The notes beneath the pieces were generated by a model that worked only from the letters and a program-made list of their open reading frames with translations, did not search any database and was not told where the DNA came from. Positions 24,699 to 33,200 of a DNA stretch of 39,991 nt are shown here, piece by piece. Each line of letters begins with the position of its first letter. The first letter of the stretch is position 1. Position numbers and translations under genes: made by a program. Source of the DNA: Methanogenium sp. (lineage in GTDB: Archaea; Halobacteriota; Methanomicrobia; Methanomicrobiales; Methanomicrobiaceae); contig JAUVCV010000023.1 in NCBI GenBank assembly GCA_030595665.1, positions 1 to 39,991 on the forward strand, written 5' to 3'.

Positions 24699-27038
24699 AT
24701 GATTATTTTGAAATCACCATTTGAATTTATAGCAGAAACAATAAATAAAAGACCGTTTGTTGTTGCAGGCCTTATAATCACAGTTTTATTGCTGGGAATA
24801 TACGGAGCAACAATGACCGTCATGGAGACGGGAACGGAAACGTATCTTGATACCGACAAGCCGGTTGGTTCCCTTCTGGTGCATTACACCGATATATTCG
24901 GATCAGATGCTGTCGTTTTGATAATTGAAGGAGAGGATGTAACACGTCCTGATGTATTGAATTATCTTGATAATCTTGAAAAAGACCTCAGCGATGAACG
25001 ATATGTGACAGGAGCAACAGGTCTTGTAGACCTTATAAAATTGTCCAACAATGGAGTAATACCGCAAAATCAGGCAGATATCAATGCCATTCTGAATACA
25101 CTATCACCTGATTACCTGAAGGCTCTTCTTCCGTCAAAGATGATGACCCTCGTAAGCATTCCTCTTGAACCGGGGATATCTGATGCGTCAAAAGAGGGTA
25201 TTGTTTCAAATGTAGACAGCCTCATTGCATTCTCGTCTCCTCCGACAGGGATAACGGTGACTCCGACAGGAAGCCCTGCGTTTTCTGTAGAGATGCAGGC
25301 GGATATGCAGAACAGTATGGGAACCCTCATCGGCCTTGCACTGATTTTTATGGTTATTGCAATGTGTCTCCTGTTTGGCCATGTGAGATACCGGCTCCTC
25401 CCGGTTTTTATCGTATTCTGCGGAATTATCTCCACATTCGGGGTAATGGGATTTGCAGGAATACCTATCACCTCCCTTGTCATTGCAGCGTTTCCGGTCC
25501 TGATTGGTATAGGAGTGGACTATGCAATTCAGTTCCAGTCCAGATTTGATGAAGAGATTAAAAAATCTCCAATGAAGGAGGCTGTTTTTGCGACAATTAC
25601 CAGTTCAGGTCCTGCAATCTTTTTTGCAATGCTTGCAACTGCCCTTGGATTTGTTGCATTAGCTTTTATTGCACCTTCACCGATGATTTCAGGTTTTGGA
25701 ACAACATGTATTATCGGAATTATCTGCTGTTATATTTCGGCAATGGTTGTTATCCCGACCTTTGTAACAATAGTAAAATATAAACCCAAAACAGGCGGAT
25801 TAAATCCTCTTGATCAGGCAGAGTCCTGCCAGCTTGACTGGAAGGGATGTGATCATGAGCCTGATGTAAAACCCGGCACAAAAGGCTCTTTTATGGAGAA
25901 ATATGATGTTGCAATAGGAAAACTTGCAGGAAGGATTGCACGAAACCCGGTTCCGGTCCTCCTGTTTCTTCTGATGATCGCTGTTGTCGGAATTCAGCTT
26001 GATGAAACGATTATAATCGATACCGATGAGGATGCGATGGTGCCGCAGAATATGCCTGCGATGATATCGATGAATAAGCTTAGCAGTGTCGTAGGTTCAA
26101 CAAACACCATTACCACATTCATCAGGTCTGATTCAATACAGAACCCTGATACTTTGCGCTGGGTGGATGATTTCGGCGAATATGAGCTTTCTAAACAGTA
26201 TGATCTTACCGGCGTCAAAAGTATTGCAACATATCTGAGACTTTACAACAACGGAGTTCTCCCAACAGAGAGAGCCGAGATAGAAAGAGTCTGGAATCTT
26301 ATTCCCGAGAGTACAAGAGATAATTATGTAAATGGGAATCTCGAGACGGTAATCCAATTCTCTTTGCGGGACATCCCAATTCCTGCAGTCCAGGGACTTA
26401 TCAAGGATATGCAGAAAGATTTGGACTGGTACTCCCCGCAACCCGGCATGACTGCCTCATATACCGGTCAGATGGTGATGTTTGGTGATCTTATCGATGG
26501 AATCGAAGAAACCAAGAATCCGATGACAATCGTTGGATTTGTGCTCATTCTTGTGATGTTGCTGTTATTGTACAGGAAATTCACCGCGGTTGCGCCGCTT
26601 GTTCCGATTATCATGATTGTAGGCTGGAATGGTATTATCATGTATTCATTAGGCCTTACATACTCGCTTCTTACCGCATGTCTTGGTGCAATGACAATCG
26701 GTGTTGCATCAGAGTACACGATTGTTATGATGGAGAGATACCTGGAGGAAAAAGAGAAGGGGCTGGACACAATCACCGCTATTCAGACATCTGTCCAGAA
26801 GATTGGAGCAGCTGTTTCTGTTTCCGGTCTTGCAACAGTGTGCGGTTTCTCTGCACTTATTCTTTCAACCTCGCCGATTATCCAGAACTTTGGAATCGTT
26901 ACGGTAATTGCTGTCGGATTCTCTATTCTGGGTGCAATTATTGTAATGCCTGCCGCAATATCTGTACTTGAGTCAATAAATGACTTTATAGAAGATAAAA
27001 AACGTAATTATGCAGACGGATGCCAAAAACAGAAATAG
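24699..27038 (+). CDS. MMPL/RND-superfamily exporter (HAE3-type)
   Basis: 779 residues with the two-fold repeat of RND transporters: a TM span at about 16-36, a large exterior loop, five spans around 205-370, then the same pattern in the second half from about 405. Each half has the MMPL core text (IGIGVDYAIQFQSRFDEE at about 268-285 and IGVASEYTIVMMERYLEE). Archaeal relatives (hydrophobe/amphiphile efflux-3) are proton-driven exporters or hopanoid/lipid transporters; the substrate is unknown. The ATG at 24699 touches GGAGG with no spacing, whereas a TTG at 24708 is nine bases from it, so the true start may be three codons later. No outer-membrane partner is expected in an archaeon. Confidence 0.92.
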   Translation: MIILKSPFEFIAETINKRPFVVAGLIITVLLLGIYGATMTVMETGTETYLDTDKPVGSLLVHYTDIFGSDAVVLIIEGEDVTRPDVLNYLDNLEKDLSDERYVTGATGLVDLIKLSNNGVIPQNQADINAILNTLSPDYLKALLPSKMMTLVSIPLEPGISDASKEGIVSNVDSLIAFSSPPTGITVTPTGSPAFSVEMQADMQNSMGTLIGLALIFMVIAMCLLFGHVRYRLLPVFIVFCGIISTFGVMGFAGIPITSLVIAAFPVLIGIGVDYAIQFQSRFDEEIKKSPMKEAVFATITSSGPAIFFAMLATALGFVALAFIAPSPMISGFGTTCIIGIICCYISAMVVIPTFVTIVKYKPKTGGLNPLDQAESCQLDWKGCDHEPDVKPGTKGSFMEKYDVAIGKLAGRIARNPVPVLLFLLMIAVVGIQLDETIIIDTDEDAMVPQNMPAMISMNKLSSVVGSTNTITTFIRSDSIQNPDTLRWVDDFGEYELSKQYDLTGVKSIATYLRLYNNGVLPTERAEIERVWNLIPESTRDNYVNGNLETVIQFSLRDIPIPAVQGLIKDMQKDLDWYSPQPGMTASYTGQMVMFGDLIDGIEETKNPMTIVGFVLILVMLLLLYRKFTAVAPLVPIIMIVGWNGIIMYSLGLTYSLLTACLGAMTIGVASEYTIVMMERYLEEKEKGLDTITAIQTSVQKIGAAVSVSGLATVCGFSALILSTSPIIQNFGIVTVIAVGFSILGAIIVMPAAISVLESINDFIEDKKRNYADGCQKQK

Positions 27039-27107
27039 AAAAAGTCTGGATATGCAGCAAAACGTTCAGAATAATGAACGACAATAGCCGGGGATCCATG
27101 ACAACTC

Positions 27108-27722
27108 TTAATTTCGGTTATCCATTGGCTGCCGGGGTAAAAAAGAGGGGCCGCATGAGGGCTCCCAAACCGGTCCGTTCACCTTTTCAAGGGGGAGGCC
27201 AAGTGCATCTGCAACACCCTTTCCATAGGCAGGATCGGCCTTCAGGCAATTTCCGATATGCCGTATCTTAATAAATTCGGGTGCATCACCCATCGCACGG
27301 CCGGTATTCTCACACAAAACCTTCTGCTGCACCGGGCTCATCAGCCGGAAGAGTTTGCCCGGCTGGGTGTAATAGTCTGAGTCGTCCTCGCGGAAATTCC
27401 AGGCTGCCGCTGCACCGGAGAGCTCGAGTGGCGGGTCAATGTATTCGGGCTGATCCTGCCATTCGCCAAAGCTATTTGGCTGGTAGCCAACGACTGACCC
27501 GTGGTTTCCGTCCACCCGCATCCGGCCGTCGCGATGGGATGCATGGGCATGTTTCGGTTGATTAACCTGGATCTGGTGGTGGTTGACGCCCAGGCGGTAG
27601 CGTTGTGCATCCCCGTAGGAGAACAGGCGGCCCTGCAACATCTTGTCCGGAGAGAAGCTGATGCCCGGAACAACCGCGGCCGTGGTGAGTTTTTTTGGTG
27701 TGTCCATTTTCTTCTTATCCAT
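27108..27722 (-). pseudogene. Catalase with a large in-frame internal deletion
   Basis: The 204-residue frame starts with catalase N-terminal text (TPKKLTTAA) and jumps after residue 16 straight to [20 protein letters not shown], which lies near residue 310-340 of a normal monofunctional catalase (about 480-500 residues). Heme-ligating Tyr36 in [23 protein letters not shown] and the C-terminal helices are kept. The distal His and Asn regions and most of the beta-barrel are gone, so peroxide breakdown is not expected. The junction is near base 27676. GGGGGA lies seven bases before the ATG, so the remnant may still be translated. An assembly deletion should be excluded. Confidence 0.85.
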
Positions 27723-28135
27723 AGTATTTTTCCCCCGGTTCCTCTGCCTCCTGTAGAGGTCTGTTCAGGCAAAGGCGATGCGGAAGATACCACCATTTGG
27801 CTACATAAACGTTTGCCAGGTGGGATGCCTTTACCGGACTGATTTCCTGTTGCTTTATGCCATGTATGTAGAGTCTCTTTTTAGAGAGAGAGAGAGAATT
27901 CCGGGCCTCCTCCAAACCGCATATGGCATACTATTTGTAAATATCACACATTGGTGGCGGTAAATAAATGGAAAATGGTGATAATATGATTGAAAAAATG
28001 TAAAAATGGTAAAAAAACAGCAGCTGAATAGGTCATTTTTTCATTTTCCGAAGCTTTTCGAATGCTGACAACAATACAGGTTTATAAGAAGAAATAAAAT
28101 AAATAGAACGAGCTAATTCAAGGAGATTTAACTGT
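27723..28135. other. Gap upstream of catalase remnant and basic small protein
   Basis: About 413 bases. It holds a short (GA)n run at 27884-27897, a TATA-like stretch around 27930-27945 that could serve the catalase remnant, and the TATA box of the small basic protein at 28081-28088. No other gene or RNA was recognised. Confidence 0.4.
28081..28088 (+). promoter_or_regulatory. TATA box of the 45-residue basic protein
   Basis: TTTATAAG lies 52 bases before the ATG at 28136. With start about 26 bases downstream, the leader would be about 26 bases and would carry the Shine-Dalgarno AAGGAGA at 28120-28126. Confidence 0.5.
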
Positions 28136-28273
28136 ATGGCATTGAGTAAGAAAGATTTAGGACGGAAGAAAGCAGCAAAGAAGGCCAAAGCAGACGATCT
28201 TTCAAAGTTGGCGGCTGGAGGAAGTAAGGCAGCCGCAAAGAAACTTAAAAAAATCACTAAAAAGAACAAGTGA
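28136..28273 (+). CDS. 45-residue Lys/Ala-rich basic protein
   Basis: The ORF begins MALSKKDLGRKKAAKKAKAD and ends KKITKKNK; 17 of 45 residues are Lys and 10 are Ala. AAGGAGA nine bases before the ATG is the strongest ribosome site in the window, a TATA box is correctly placed, and a T-rich terminator follows directly. Composition resembles histone H1-like tails and some nucleoid-associated or ribosome-associated peptides; it could bind nucleic acid. No family recognised. Confidence 0.75.
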   Translation: MALSKKDLGRKKAAKKAKADDLSKLAAGGSKAAAKKLKKITKKNK

Positions 28274-28282
28274 GCGTTCAGG

Positions 28283-28312
28283 ATTTTTCAAATATTTTTT
28301 TATTTTTCTTTT
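28283..28312 (+). terminator. T-rich terminator of the small basic protein gene
   Basis: Three T-runs (five, seven and five T) begin about ten bases after the stop codon, the clearest U-rich terminator in this window. Confidence 0.6.
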
Positions 28313-28375
28313 ACGGACGAATTAAACGAATATAGCTATGCACGGCGCAAAATGTTCGTATCCTGAGGGGAGCAG

Positions 28376-28534
28376 ATGCTTCACTTGACATGGCATCACA
28401 CCAGTGCGCACATTTTCATCGGTCTCATACATCCACAGACGCTGCAGAAGGTGGCGGTCTGGTGGGGAACAGGTATGAACTGGTTTGAAGCACACCTGAC
28501 TATTCAGAAAAAGGCAGGTAGAGGATATAATTAA
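28376..28534 (+). CDS. Possible 52-residue ORF, function unknown
   Basis: Starts MLHLTWHHTSAHIFIGLI, rich in His and Trp, with GAGGGGAG six bases before the ATG. No promoter is obvious and no family was recognised. It could be a small gene or a fragment of a larger lost one. It lies alone in the 28274-28662 gap; the remaining bases hold the terminator above and nothing else recognised. Confidence 0.3.
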   Translation: MLHLTWHHTSAHIFIGLIHPQTLQKVAVWWGTGMNWFEAHLTIQKKAGRGYN

Positions 28535-28662
28535 ATATCAACTTCCTGCATAAGGTATATAACTGGATATTGAGAAATCTAGTGATTTTCGAAAGGAAAA
28601 GGTAAACCAGAGGATGATATCTGGTTGACCACTCAATTTTCAGCTGGTTGGCATAACAACTC

Positions 28663-29730
28663 ATGAAAGCGAAAGCAATAGTATATTGTGAAAAACAATT
28701 TGGAAAGATGGACGGTAAAACCGCAAATGGACTTGTCAGGTACTCAGAACGGTATGAGATTGTCGGTGTCATTGATAGTACAAAGGAGGGGAAGGATGCA
28801 GGTGAATATCTTGATGGAAGAAAAAACGGGATACCACTATTCTCTGACCTCGATGATGCTATTGAGAAATTAAAGGGTGTTCCAGCGTATTTCATATACG
28901 GTATTGCGCCCCTTGAGGCATTTCTGACAAAGGAACAAAGGAAGATAGTGTTCATGGCGATGGAAAAGGGTATGAACATAGTGAATGGTCTCCATGAGTT
29001 CTTTACCGAAGATGAAGAGTTTATGCAAAAAGCAGAGGAATATGGAGTCAGGATATACGATATTAGAAAACCTCCCGCAAAAAAAGATCTCCATCTGTTC
29101 TCTGGGCGTATTCTTACCGTAGACACACCAATAATTACAATACTCAGCACAGATGGTGCAACTGGTAAGAGAACCACATCTCTGATCCTTGCAGAAGCAC
29201 TGAGAGAAGAGGGCCTGAACGTTGCATTTGTGGCAACCGGACAAACGGGACTGATTCAGGGTGCCAGATATGGCATTGCAGTAGATGCTCTCGTTGAGGA
29301 GTTCATGACCGGGGAAATTGAAAATGCGGTTATGAAGGCATATGACACAGACCATCCGGACATAATCATAATTGAAGGTCAGGGAGCATTGAGTCATCCG
29401 GCATACATCAGTTCGTGTGCAATTGTCAGGGGGGGACGGCCAAAGGCTATTATAGTTCAGCACCCCGTAAAAAGGAAGCACTTGGGAGATTTTCCCTACA
29501 TACCAATGCCAACCCTTGAAAGTGAGATAAAACTGATAGAAACCTTTTCAGGGTCAAAGGTAATTGCCATCACCCTTAACCACGAAGATATGACAGACGA
29601 GGAGATTGAAGAGACTATAACTGAGTATGAAAAGAGGTTTCAGCTGCCAACGACGGACGCCCTGAAGTATGGGTGCGGGAAGCTGGTTAAAAGGCTCTTC
29701 GAGATTTTTCCGGAACTATCCAGAAGATAG
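28663..29730 (+). CDS. DUF1611 family protein (DgcN-like, P-loop)
   Basis: 355 residues. An N-terminal Rossmann-like domain (AIVYCEKQFGKMDGKTANGL, GVIDST) is followed by a P-loop NTPase-like domain with GATGKRTT at 165-172, ATGQTGLIQG at about 191-200 and IIIIEGQGALSHP at about 235-247, the layout of DUF1611. Bacterial DgcN members are reported as D-glutamate N-acetyltransferases working with a racemase (DgcA). Here the next gene, 11 bases downstream, is a PLP racemase of the alanine/ornithine type, so a shared role in D- or N-acyl amino acid metabolism is likely but inferred. Arg codons are mostly AGA/AGG, unlike the uvr genes. Confidence 0.85.
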   Translation: MKAKAIVYCEKQFGKMDGKTANGLVRYSERYEIVGVIDSTKEGKDAGEYLDGRKNGIPLFSDLDDAIEKLKGVPAYFIYGIAPLEAFLTKEQRKIVFMAMEKGMNIVNGLHEFFTEDEEFMQKAEEYGVRIYDIRKPPAKKDLHLFSGRILTVDTPIITILSTDGATGKRTTSLILAEALREEGLNVAFVATGQTGLIQGARYGIAVDALVEEFMTGEIENAVMKAYDTDHPDIIIIEGQGALSHPAYISSCAIVRGGRPKAIIVQHPVKRKHLGDFPYIPMPTLESEIKLIETFSGSKVIAITLNHEDMTDEEIEETITEYEKRFQLPTTDALKYGCGKLVKRLFEIFPELSRR

Positions 29731-29741
29731 AGTGACTTATA

Positions 29742-30800
29742 ATGGCAACACCCAGAATAGAGATTGACCTTGCAAAAATTGCACATAATGCAAAGAACCT
29801 GAAGAGGCTGTATGGTTCAAAGGGCATTGATATTATTGGCGTTACAAAAGGAGTTTGCGGGGACCCTGATATCGCTGATACTCTGGTAAAAAGTGGGATA
29901 AGTGTTCTTGCTGACTCAAGAATATCAAATATCAAAAGGATGCGGGAGGCTGGTATAGAGGCAGAGTTTCTCATGTTAAGAACACCCATCCCCAGTCAGG
30001 CTGAGTCAGTGGTAAAGTATGCAGACATCAGTCTTAATTCGGAAGTTTCAGTAGTCAAAAGCCTCTCAAAGTTTGCTGTGGAGTATGATACCACACATAA
30101 AATCATTTTAATGGTGGAGCTGGGGGATTTAGGAGTGGGGCTGATGCCATCGGATTTGGAAGGCATGGTTGAAGAGGTAATAGACCTGGAAGGGATCGAA
30201 CTTGCAGGTATAGGAACCAATCTTGCCTGTCAGGGAGGAATCAAACCCGATGAAGAAAAAATGGGGTATTTGTCTTCGCTTGCCAGAGAGGTTGAAGAGA
30301 AGTTCGAAGTGACATTAGAGTTTGTTTCGGGTGGCAACTCAGCCAATTACACCTGGTTCACGTCAACAGAGGATGTCGGAAGAATCAATAACTTACGGCT
30401 GGGTGAATCTATCTATATGGGATGTGAAACCCTCTACAGAACCCCCATCCCAGGATTATTTGCCGATGCGTTTACCCTGGTTGCAGAGGTTATTGAATCA
30501 AAAATAAAGCCATCTGTACCTTACGGAGGGGTGTGTCAGGATGTATCCGGACATATTCATACATTCCAGGATCGGGGACCGATAAGAAGAGCTCTCATCG
30601 GAGTTGGATTGCAGGATGTGGCGGTTTCCGGACTCACTCCAAAATTAGACTTTGACATCATCGGGATGTGCAGTGACTATGTTATAGTCGATGCAAAGCA
30701 GACAGACCTGAAAGCTGGAGATGAAGTGGCGTTCAGCCTCAATTATGGAGGTTTGCTATCATGTATGACCTCTCCGTATGTAATGAAAAGATATAGGTGA
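29742..30800 (+). CDS. PLP-dependent alanine/ornithine racemase-family enzyme
   Basis: 352 residues with the alanine racemase N-terminal TIM-barrel: IEIDLAKIAHNAKNL, then GVTKGVCGD where Lys36 is the PLP-binding lysine, LADSRISNIKRMREAG, MVELGDLGVGLMP, GIGTNLACQG, and SGGNSANYTW near the phosphate site. It matches the alanine/ornithine racemase group (Orr/YhfX-like), not canonical Alr with its separate beta domain. Substrate is unknown: D-ornithine, D-alanine or an N-acylated amino acid are possible. It follows the DUF1611 gene by 11 bases and ends just before the hairpin at 30823. Confidence 0.88.
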   Translation: MATPRIEIDLAKIAHNAKNLKRLYGSKGIDIIGVTKGVCGDPDIADTLVKSGISVLADSRISNIKRMREAGIEAEFLMLRTPIPSQAESVVKYADISLNSEVSVVKSLSKFAVEYDTTHKIILMVELGDLGVGLMPSDLEGMVEEVIDLEGIELAGIGTNLACQGGIKPDEEKMGYLSSLAREVEEKFEVTLEFVSGGNSANYTWFTSTEDVGRINNLRLGESIYMGCETLYRTPIPGLFADAFTLVAEVIESKIKPSVPYGGVCQDVSGHIHTFQDRGPIRRALIGVGLQDVAVSGLTPKLDFDIIGMCSDYVIVDAKQTDLKAGDEVAFSLNYGGLLSCMTSPYVMKRYR

Positions 30801-30822
30801 CTGTTTTCACGAATTGACCTCA

Positions 30823-30842
30823 CCCCGGCCTTTAGGCCGGGG
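30823..30842. mobile_element. Hairpin resembling an IS200/IS605-type right end (solo remnant)
   Basis: CCCCGGCC, loop TTTA, GGCCGGGG: a perfect 8-bp stem, preceded by GACCTCA and followed by TAGTTGAC. This shape and flanking sequence resemble the subterminal hairpin at the right end of archaeal IS200/IS605 elements (3' end of the guide-RNA region). No tnpA or tnpB reading frame remains nearby. It has no T-run, so an ordinary terminator is less likely, though it may still stop transcription after the racemase gene. Confidence 0.4.
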
Positions 30843-30950
30843 TAGTTGACTCAGGAACGGTTTATATTGCCCGGTAGTTCCCATTATCATATATCTTTCA
30901 GGGACAGTGACTGAAAGTGGGATGAAATGGAGGGATCAGCGAAACGTGGA

Positions 30951-32342
30951 TTACATGTCACGAAGATCAAATACAATGTATCCTTTATCACGTAAGTCTT
31001 CTTTTCCTTCGATTTTTTTTGCAACCAGGGCAAAATATTCCTCTCTGGAATCATTATTCCATGTTACGTATTCTGCTTTTTTTTCAAGAGCAGCAATAAC
31101 CCGCCCGGCATCTCTGCTGCTAAGAGTTTTCCATTTACACTCAGTAAATAAAATTTGCTTTGTTTCATGATTTATTGCAACTGCATCAATTTCGTTCTCT
31201 TTATGCCACCATGGCCTGACATCAGTAAAAGGAAAGGGCTGAGGTATCCGGCCGGTTTTCATCTCTTCAATGACCAGGCGTTCGAACTGTTTCCCATAAA
31301 ATGCATTTATCTGGGAGGAAATGCGTGAATATACAACATCAACAAGGCCCATTTCAAGGTCTGATATATTTGGATATACAAATCTGAACCAGAACCGGAA
31401 AAACAGGTCATTTATTTCGTATATTCCGCCTTTTCTTTTGCCAAGGGGCAGTACATGTTCAATAAAATGCAGATTTTGAAGTACTGAGAGATATTTTGAA
31501 AGATTTCCTTTCTCTATTCCGGTAACAGAGGATAATTCACCCTGTTTATTGTATCCAAGCGAGAGATATTTGAGTATGAGTGTATATACCTTAGGCTCCC
31601 TGAATTCCTCTCTCATGAGAACCTGTGGTTCGTTATAAAGGACTTCGCCTTTTTTCAGGATTTTTTCCCGGATATTTTCTTCGACAGAGAGAGAACTATC
31701 CAGTTTCCGGAGAAAATACGGGACACCTCCACATATTGCCCAAATTTTGAATAGATCCGTTTTATCATAATTTTTGAAAAAGGAATTCATATGCTGAAAA
31801 GACATGGGCGAAACCTTCCATTCGCCTGTACGCCTTCCATAGAGTGGGCTTTTATACCCCAGAACTTCGGTTTCCATCATTCCCATTGAAGAACCACAGA
31901 GTATCAGGAATATGTTGTTTTTTACCAGAAGTTCATCGCAGATTTTCTGAAATACCGATACAACCCCACGGTTTAATTCAATAAGATAGGGAAATTCATC
32001 AATTGCAATTACTGCCTTTTTGGTTCCCATTTCTTCTGACAAATACTGAAAAAGTTCATAGAAGGATGAGGGATTAATGTCTCTGAAATAATTTTTACCG
32101 GTGAGACTGGCGAATTTATCCTTCATCTCTTTGATATTCTCTTGTTCGCTGTCATTTGTGCAGAGAATATATACTCCCTCTTTGTCTTCCATGAATTTTT
32201 TGATGAGTTCAGTCTTCCCAATCCTTCTTTTTCCATAGAGGACGATCATCTGAGGCGAATTTTCAGCATATTTGTGATTGAGAAAATCAAGTTCCTGTTC
32301 ACGGTTGACAAATGGTTGTATCACAAGTATCATACTTTGCAT
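30951..32342 (-). CDS. Archaeal ATPase with C-terminal DUF234-type nuclease-like domain
   Basis: 463 residues. The P-loop ATPase has Walker A GKRRIGKT at 37-44, Walker B AIDEFPYL at 113-120, and a sensor-like LCGSSMGMME. A winged-helix-like segment follows (LSSVTGIEKGNLSKYLSVLQ). The C-terminal DUF234 region has D386 in NEIDAV and E401-x-K403 in ECKWK, a PD-(D/E)xK nuclease pattern. Such proteins are abundant and variable in archaeal genomes and may belong to defence or mobile-element biology; the target is unknown. A TATA-like TTTTAAATAG lies only about 10 bases before the first ATG, so a start at the second Met (32333) or slightly later is possible. Confidence 0.9.
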   Translation of the reverse strand: MQSMILVIQPFVNREQELDFLNHKYAENSPQMIVLYGKRRIGKTELIKKFMEDKEGVYILCTNDSEQENIKEMKDKFASLTGKNYFRDINPSSFYELFQYLSEEMGTKKAVIAIDEFPYLIELNRGVVSVFQKICDELLVKNNIFLILCGSSMGMMETEVLGYKSPLYGRRTGEWKVSPMSFQHMNSFFKNYDKTDLFKIWAICGGVPYFLRKLDSSLSVEENIREKILKKGEVLYNEPQVLMREEFREPKVYTLILKYLSLGYNKQGELSSVTGIEKGNLSKYLSVLQNLHFIEHVLPLGKRKGGIYEINDLFFRFWFRFVYPNISDLEMGLVDVVYSRISSQINAFYGKQFERLVIEEMKTGRIPQPFPFTDVRPWWHKENEIDAVAINHETKQILFTECKWKTLSSRDAGRVIAALEKKAEYVTWNNDSREEYFALVAKKIEGKEDLRDKGYIVFDLRDM

Positions 32343-32508
32343 ACAACTATTTAAAATGTGTCCGGCAGAAGATCCAGTTGCTATTGAGAGAGGCTATTGA
32401 TAATGTACCTTAAGGGATATGCAGAAAGGGATTACCCCCAACGCGACAAAATATGGTGGGATTCAGGGTTCAGAAATGTGGAGAAGAGTCAAAAATGATT
32501 GTCTGTTT

Positions 32509-32892
32509 TCAGCACATTCCGCACGACATGGCCATTGTCCCGGATGGAATATTGAATTCGTTGATATCTGCTGCAGCGATGGCTTTCGGGAGATCTTTAT
32601 TTCTTATTTTAAGAGTGAGTGCAATATTCAGCTCTAATTTTTCACGTGAGACATTGAGTTCTACATCAATTTGAAGAGGCTTCGTTAGTGCATATTTCGA
32701 AACACCAAATTTATGAGAGGCATTCTGTATCTCCACCCCCTTGATAGAATTTCCTTCACCGAAATCAATGATGATATTGTCTAAAACCAACGAATGCTTA
32801 TAATCGGCCCCTTTGATGAAAAGAAAGAGACTGTCATTTTCATAATCATAGTCAATGGTATCTGCATCTGTGTGAATTTGATTTACCGCCAT
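32509..32892 (-). CDS. DUF2283 domain protein
   Basis: 127 residues. The N-terminal half contains DYDYENDSLFLFI, SLVLDNIIIDFGEGNSIKGV and EIQNAS, the DUF2283 pattern. The C-terminal half is beta-rich with a final CGMC. DUF2283 proteins are often found near toxin-antitoxin or defence genes, but the biochemical role is unknown. GGGAG precedes the ATG with eight-base spacing; a TATA-like box is at 32921-32930. It is 166 bases from the ATPase gene start and appears independently transcribed. Confidence 0.85.
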   Translation of the reverse strand: MAVNQIHTDADTIDYDYENDSLFLFIKGADYKHSLVLDNIIIDFGEGNSIKGVEIQNASHKFGVSKYALTKPLQIDVELNVSREKLELNIALTLKIRNKDLPKAIAAADINEFNIPSGTMAMSCGMC

Positions 32893-33200
32893 GTTATTTC
32901 TCCCTCATCTTTCTTTCTCTTTTATAGCATGTGATTAAATTTATTAGTATCAGGTCAACTGCATCCTGAATTTTCTTCTCATTGGTAATTATACCTGCTA
33001 AATAATAATATGCAGTGTATGCCGGCCCGTTCGCAACAGCCCTCAAATTGCCCGGTCTCCCCCTGCCACAATCTGAGAATATGATACGAACCGGTTATTA
33101 TCGGATTATCTGCGCTGAAAAAGGAATGAACGAAAATCGTAGATGAATAAATAAAGGGGGATGAACGAAAAAATGGCGGAATCAGAGATTCGCCAAACTA
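32893..33200. other. Gap between DUF2283 and lipoprotein genes
   Basis: About 308 bases. It contains the DUF2283 TATA box (minus-strand ATGCTATAAA, 32921-32930) and, at the right end, the lipoprotein terminator. A short direct repeat, ATGAACGAAAA, occurs around 33125 and 33161. No gene recognised. Confidence 0.45.
33168..33194 (-). terminator. Hairpin plus T-run terminator of the beta-rich lipoprotein
   Basis: GGCGAATC and GATTCCGCC on the minus strand form a stem with one bulge around a 3-base loop, followed by ATTTTTTC. It begins a few bases after the stop codon at 33201. This is the most classical intrinsic-type terminator in the window. Confidence 0.6.

Noticed and set aside
27884-27897. 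(GA)n microsatellite
   Set aside because: Too short to claim a phase-variation role, and it is not inside or adjacent to a start codon.
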